Shown here: in pieces, positions 60,252-64,000 of the stretch
Position numbering within the stretch: the first letter of the stretch is position 1
Layout of the letters: each line of letters begins with the position of its first letter
From: Sphingosinicella sp041916975
GTDB taxonomy: Bacteria; Pseudomonadota; Alphaproteobacteria; Sphingomonadales; Sphingomonadaceae
DNA length: 64,000 nucleotides
Reading direction: 5' to 3'
Assembly: GCF_041916975.1 (NCBI RefSeq)
Contig: NZ_JAYRYK010000001.1
Span: 682,001-746,000, forward strand
Translations under genes and position numbers: made by a program
Notes under the pieces: model-generated
The model's database searches: none
The model's input: the letters and a program-made list of their open reading frames with translations, nothing else
Told to the model about the DNA's origin: nothing

Positions 60252-60902
60252 TCACGCTTTCCCTGTCAGCACGTGCCGCAGGATCGCGAACTGCCGTCCG
60301 GCTGCGCCGCGCGGTTCGCGTTTGTCGGCGGCATCGCGCCGGGCGACGGCGGCAAGCGCGGTGACGGGCCGGACAGCGGGCGCGAAACGCATCTTATCAA
60401 GCATGGAAACGGCAACTTCCGCGCCCCGGCGGCGCGCGTTCGCCTGCGCCCAGAAGCGGCCGGCTTCGGCAAGTTCGGCGCTACCTTCCGCTCCGAGCAG
60501 GACGGCGGCGCAGCGGAAAAGCTGCGCGCCACTCTCGCCGATTTCAGCGCCGTCGAGCACGTCCATATGCGCCTCTGCGAGCGCCGCGAGCCCTTCCGGG
60601 TCCAGCGCCGCGGCAGCGACGGCGGCAAGGACAGGCTGCCCCGCAACCGGCTTTTCGCGGGCGCGCTCGACGCTATCGCGCCACCAGGCGAGCCGGATCA
60701 TGCCGATCTGCGGTTCGGTGGTCGTGCGTACCACCTCGGCGAGCGAAAGATCGAAGGCGTGAAGCGCAAAAAGTTGCGGCCTTGCGGCGGCCGGCGCGAA
60801 CAGCGTCGCGACATAGCGGTCCCGATCTTCGGCCCGCACAAAGGCTTGCGCTTCGGAAATCGTTTCGGCAACGCCCGGAATTCCGCCGATCCCGTCTGTC
60901 AT
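60252..60902 (-). CDS. Squalene/phytoene synthase-fold protein, NDUFAF6-like
   Basis: 216-residue protein of the squalene/phytoene synthase superfamily that lacks the two Asp-rich prenyl-diphosphate motifs. The block HAFDLSLAEVVRTTTEPQIG, then MIRLAWWRDSVERA, resembles NDUFAF6 (C8orf38), the mitochondrial respiratory complex I assembly factor, and its bacterial relatives. It is therefore probably not a carotenoid enzyme. There are no membrane segments; the protein is Ala-rich and probably cytoplasmic or peripheral. It stands alone between an EF-hand gene and the divergent Tad genes. A complex I role is inferred from the resemblance only. Confidence 0.6.
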   Translation of the reverse strand: MTDGIGGIPGVAETISEAQAFVRAEDRDRYVATLFAPAAARPQLFALHAFDLSLAEVVRTTTEPQIGMIRLAWWRDSVERAREKPVAGQPVLAAVAAAALDPEGLAALAEAHMDVLDGAEIGESGAQLFRCAAVLLGAEGSAELAEAGRFWAQANARRRGAEVAVSMLDKMRFAPAVRPVTALAAVARRDAADKREPRGAAGRQFAILRHVLTGKA

Positions 60903-60994
60903 TAACCAGTCACCTCAACGGCTTCTTAGGCATTTCCCGTTATGCATCCTTGATCATGCGCCTGTTTTCAGGCGGTGCACGGGGGTGAACACTT

Positions 60995-62848
60995 ATGTCG
61001 CTGGGCAGCAATACGCCGGGCAATCGCATGAAAGCCATGCAGTCGTCGACCTTTCTTTCGCGCCTGAGACGCGACCAGAAAGGCAACGCACTCGCCATCG
61101 TGGCTGCATCCGTCATACCGCTCGTCGGCGCCATCGGCGGCGGCGTGGACCTGACCCGCGCCTACATGGCCGAGGCCCGGCTCGCGCAAGCCTGCGACGC
61201 GGCTGCGCTTGCGGGACGCAAGGTGATGACGAAGGACGATACCGACGCCGGCGGCACCGTGCTCGACAATTCGACCGCCGATCAGGAAATCCAGAAGTTC
61301 CTCGACTACAACTTCCCCGAAGGCAAGTTCGACACGGGCGAGATCACACGCACCGCGCAAGTCGATGATGATGGTGAGCTCACGATCACGCTCGCCACGA
61401 CGATCTCGACACAGTTGCTGCGCATCGCGGGCATCCAGTCGATGGATATCAACGCCGAGTGCTCGGCGCGCCGCTCCGGCGTGAATGTCGATGTCGTTCT
61501 CGTCGTTGACGTGACCGGATCAATGGCATGGGATATCGATAGTGGCAGCGGCAGCGACAACGAGCGCATGATCGCGCTGCAGGATGCCTCGAAGGAATTT
61601 CTCGACATCCTCAAAGAACTTCAGGATCAGCTGAGCAGCAGCGGGCTTCGTGTGCGCGTCGGCATCGTTCCCTATTCGCAGGGCGTGAACATCGGCAAGC
61701 TGCTCTACGCTGAAAACCCCAGCTACATCGATTACTCGGGTGAGCCGTACTCGACGAATATCGGTGAGCCGTACATGGCGACCGTGAGCGGAAAATACGC
61801 CTGGAAGAATTATGCCGTGACGGGCTCTTGGGACGACGAAAATCTGGACCTCGACCAGTTCGTTTCCCTCGGGCTTGCGGAAACGACGCCTGCCAACCCG
61901 TATGCGTGGAAAGGTTGCATCGAGGCCCGCAGCACCGTCACGACCATCGATGCATCGAGCGCTCCCTACACGACCATTCCGGCCGGTGCATGGGATGTCA
62001 TCGACGCCGTGCCGGGCGCGGAGATCGACGGACAGGTCGCGCCGAAATGGCGGCCGTACTTCGCTTCGCCCTGGTCGGGTTCCTCGGTCGGCGGCGTCAC
62101 TGTGACCGGTAACAAGTATCGGCCAAACGCGACGTATATGGACATTACGAAGCAACCCTGGGCCAATCTCAATTGGCGCATGCAGAATGACAGCAGCACC
62201 TACACGAGCAAGGCGGTGCGCTATGATACGAGCTACTCCAGCCTGACAGCGTCAAGCCATTACAAGGACGGCGTGGCCACGACCGGGCCCAACAAGAATT
62301 GCCCGAACGAAGCGAAACTCCTTACGCAGATCGATGCGGACGGCGTGACGACGCTGGGCAGCTATATCGATGCCCTCAAGCCTACGGGCGGCACCTATCA
62401 CGACCTCGGCATGTACTGGGGTCTGGCCCTTATAAGCCCCGGCGCACCGTTCCCGAACGACAGCACATACCTTGCGCCCGGGCACACGGGCGAAGAACGC
62501 GGCGTCAACCGCTATCTCGTCTTCATGTCCGACGGTGAAATCGATCCCGGCATCAGCTATTCGGCTTATAGCCAGTATCTTTGGGATCATCGCACGAAAT
62601 CCAACACCACGGAACCCAAGGCCGAGCATCGTGGGCGCTTCCTCATGATCTGCAAAGCGGCCCAGATGCAGGGCATCAAGGTTGCGACTGTCGCTTTCGC
62701 CACGTCGATCGGCACGACCGACAAGAATGCGATCAAGGAATGCGCAAGCTCCCCAGACGATGCCTACGTTGCGGAGACCGCCGAAGATCTGAACGAGGCT
62801 TTCCAGAAGATCGCGCAGAACATCGGCTATCTGCGCGTGTCGAAGTAG
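60995..62848 (+). CDS. TadG-like pilus assembly protein with vWA domain
   Basis: 617-residue protein of the TadG class, used in Flp/Tad type IVc pilus and adhesion systems. The N-terminal part has the Flp/Tad-type pilin-like segment GNALAIVAASVIPLVGAIGG, then GVDLTRAYMAEARLAQACDA. A von Willebrand A domain follows with the metal-binding site D162-V-T-G-S166 in LVVDVTGSMAWD. The remainder (about 190-600) is a large Ser/Thr/Tyr-rich extracellular-type region ending VAETAEDLNEAFQKIA. ATG 60995 has GGGGGTG nearby. It is the first of three clustered Tad genes, 7 bases before the TadE gene. Confidence 0.85.
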   Translation: MSLGSNTPGNRMKAMQSSTFLSRLRRDQKGNALAIVAASVIPLVGAIGGGVDLTRAYMAEARLAQACDAAALAGRKVMTKDDTDAGGTVLDNSTADQEIQKFLDYNFPEGKFDTGEITRTAQVDDDGELTITLATTISTQLLRIAGIQSMDINAECSARRSGVNVDVVLVVDVTGSMAWDIDSGSGSDNERMIALQDASKEFLDILKELQDQLSSSGLRVRVGIVPYSQGVNIGKLLYAENPSYIDYSGEPYSTNIGEPYMATVSGKYAWKNYAVTGSWDDENLDLDQFVSLGLAETTPANPYAWKGCIEARSTVTTIDASSAPYTTIPAGAWDVIDAVPGAEIDGQVAPKWRPYFASPWSGSSVGGVTVTGNKYRPNATYMDITKQPWANLNWRMQNDSSTYTSKAVRYDTSYSSLTASSHYKDGVATTGPNKNCPNEAKLLTQIDADGVTTLGSYIDALKPTGGTYHDLGMYWGLALISPGAPFPNDSTYLAPGHTGEERGVNRYLVFMSDGEIDPGISYSAYSQYLWDHRTKSNTTEPKAEHRGRFLMICKAAQMQGIKVATVAFATSIGTTDKNAIKECASSPDDAYVAETAEDLNEAFQKIAQNIGYLRVSK

Positions 62849-62855
62849 GCCCGCC

Positions 62856-63464
62856 ATGATGCGCCCTCGCAACCCGCTTCGCCGTCTCCGCCGGGACGAA
62901 CGCGGCAGCTACATCATCGAGTTCGCCTTGCTGAGCCTGCCGATGATGACGCTGCTGATGGGCGGGATCGAGCTCGGCTATCTCGCCTATGCGAAATCGA
63001 ACGTGGAAGGCGCGCTTCGTGAAGTCTCGCGCCTCGCTGCGACCGGCAGTTCGACGCCGGAGGAACTCGACGCGATCCTCGATGCGAAGATCGGGCAGAT
63101 CAAGGGCGCCCACGCAGAGATCGATCGGAAGAGCTACTCCAGCTTCGGAGCCGTGGGCCAGCCGGAGCCGCTTTCTTCCGATGTCGCACCGCTCGGCGGC
63201 GAGCCCGGGCCCGGCGATTGCTACATCGATATCAACGGGAACGAGCAGTGGGATGCGGATCGCGGCAGCGACGATCTCGGCAATGCCGAAGACATCCTTT
63301 TTTACGGCGTGACAGTGACTTACCCGATGATCTTCAAGCTGACCTCGGGTGTGATCAACGGCGGCAATGCAGACATGACGATCAGGGCGAACGCCGTCAT
63401 CAAGAACGAGCCGTTCAGCAATATCGAGGTGCCCGCCCCCGAGGAGGAGTGCATTCCCGCATGA
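62856..63464 (+). CDS. TadE-family pilus assembly protein
   Basis: 202-residue minor pseudopilin of the TadE class. It has a basic N-terminus (LRRLRRDERGSYIIEFALL, then SLPMMTLLMGGIELGYLAYA) with a glutamate soon after the start of the hydrophobic helix, as prepilin peptidase substrates have (Gly-Ser-Tyr then Glu). The C-terminal half is a soluble domain with paired cysteines (DCYIDINGNE and EEECIPA) and no known motif. It overlaps the following gene in ATGA. Length is typical for TadE proteins (about 150-220). Confidence 0.82.
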   Translation: MMRPRNPLRRLRRDERGSYIIEFALLSLPMMTLLMGGIELGYLAYAKSNVEGALREVSRLAATGSSTPEELDAILDAKIGQIKGAHAEIDRKSYSSFGAVGQPEPLSSDVAPLGGEPGPGDCYIDINGNEQWDADRGSDDLGNAEDILFYGVTVTYPMIFKLTSGVINGGNADMTIRANAVIKNEPFSNIEVPAPEEECIPA

Positions 63465-64000
63465 CGACGAAACGGGTTCGCCTCTTTCGAAAGGCTCGGG
63501 CACAGCTTCGTGATGACGAGTCCGGTGTCGCGTTCATGGAGTTCGCGTTTGCGCTGCCGTTCCTGATGGTCGCGCTGCTCGGCGGGCTGGAACTCGTCCA
63601 CCTTGCGCTGACCCATCAGCAGCTTTCGCGCATCGCGACATCGACCGCCGATCTCGCCGCACGCTATCGGTCAAGCATCGACGAAGTGGACGTGAACACG
63701 CTGTTCATGGGTTCGCAGATGTCGGCATCGTTCGACGATTTCGACACGAACGGCCGTATCGTGCTGAGTTCCGTCACGCGCAATGCCGATGACGATGGGC
63801 ACTGGATACGCTGGCAGCGCTGCGAAGGCGACCTCGCGCGGGCGAGCGAAATCGGCGAGGAAGGCGACGGCGAGGACGACGACACGATCGACGAAGTGAA
63901 CGGCATGATCGTCACGGACCCCAACAACGTTCTCGTTGCCGAGGTGACCTATCGCTACACGCCGTGGTTCTTCCCGGTGAGGAGCAGCATCCTGCGCAGC
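63461..64000 (+). CDS. TadE-family pilus assembly protein (partial, runs off the window)
   Basis: Second TadE-type minor pseudopilin; the frame is open to the end of the window, so only the first 180 residues are seen. The N-terminus LRDDESGVAFMEFAFALPFL, then MVALLGGLELVHLALTHQQL, carries the basic leader, Gly and Glu-5-like glutamate typical of class-processed pilins. The visible soluble part has polar Asp-rich stretches (DDDTIDEVNGMIVTD) and VTYRYTPWFFPV. It starts in ATGA with the preceding gene, so three Tad genes are one transcript. Confidence 0.85.
   Translation, partial: MTTKRVRLFRKARAQLRDDESGVAFMEFAFALPFLMVALLGGLELVHLALTHQQLSRIATSTADLAARYRSSIDEVDVNTLFMGSQMSASFDDFDTNGRIVLSSVTRNADDDGHWIRWQRCEGDLARASEIGEEGDGEDDDTIDEVNGMIVTDPNNVLVAEVTYRYTPWFFPVRSSILRS

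Noticed and set aside
60252..60902. Carotenoid or hopanoid synthase.
   Set aside because: The Asp-rich substrate motifs are missing and no other terpenoid gene is near.

Overview
The window is a 64-kb piece of an alphaproteobacterial chromosome, most probably from the order Sphingomonadales. The evidence is the high G+C content with G/C-rich third codon positions, a folate-dependent TrmFO, EipA (DUF1134), FlbT, an oxygenic-style set of short overlapping operons, and gene orders typical of that group (lptD-surA-pdxA-rsmA; DUF2066-perM-hda-ppk1-ppx divergent from purMN; dapA-smpB). The assignment to order is inference. Coding density is very high: no stretch longer than about 300 bases lacks a gene, and many neighbours overlap by 4 to 29 bp. 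I see no insertion sequence, prophage, CRISPR array, rRNA or replication origin.

Layout. 72-3051: biotin operon bioF-bioD-bioA. 3109-8238: zinc metallopeptidase, a conserved hypothetical, a small membrane protein and a fused 5-oxoprolinase. 8360-12640: a regulatory and accessory stretch with a LuxR-type solo regulator, EipA, a winged-helix regulator and a class-C beta-lactamase-like hydrolase, bounded by tRNA-Pro (12706-12782). 12828-17598: M13 peptidase, then the leftward chain dapA-smpB-DUF2062-molybdopterin oxidoreductase. 17688-21196: soluble lytic transglycosylase, GreB, and an EF-hand protein with a long Arg/Asp repeat. 21266-25117: ppk2, aspS, rnd. 25287-32041: leftward overlapping operon DUF2066-perM-hda-ppk1-ppx. 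32112-34730: purM-purN-yjbR-hypothetical. 34727-37177: ndk, holC, pepA. 37330-42851: lptD-surA-pdxA-rsmA. 42844-47638: TPR protein, RsmB-type methyltransferase, guaB, M28 peptidase. 47732-50283: an isolated flbT and the molybdate transporter modABC. 50379-53633: TPR protein, YhhN lysoplasmalogenase, small Cys-rich protein, thioesterase, DUF952. 53630-56347: gyrA. 56442-57087: Doc-type toxin-antitoxin pair with a tandem repeat at its promoter. 57089-60902: glycosyltransferase, trmFO, EF-hand protein, NDUFAF6-like protein. 60995-64000: TadG/TadE pilus-assembly genes running off the end.

Themes. Most of the window is housekeeping. Three polyphosphate genes (ppk2, ppk1, ppx) lie within 8 kb, two of them in one transcript with the replication-initiation regulator Hda. 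A molybdate importer and a molybdopterin enzyme are both present, though 33 kb apart. Outer-membrane biogenesis (lptD, surA), envelope integrity (eipA, slt) and Tad-pilus genes make envelope functions prominent. No clearly new multi-gene defence or biosynthetic system is visible. The least-explained items are the Arg/Asp-repeat EF-hand protein, the Hda-polyphosphate operon, the isolated FlbT, the NDUFAF6-like protein and the receiver-like winged-helix regulator.
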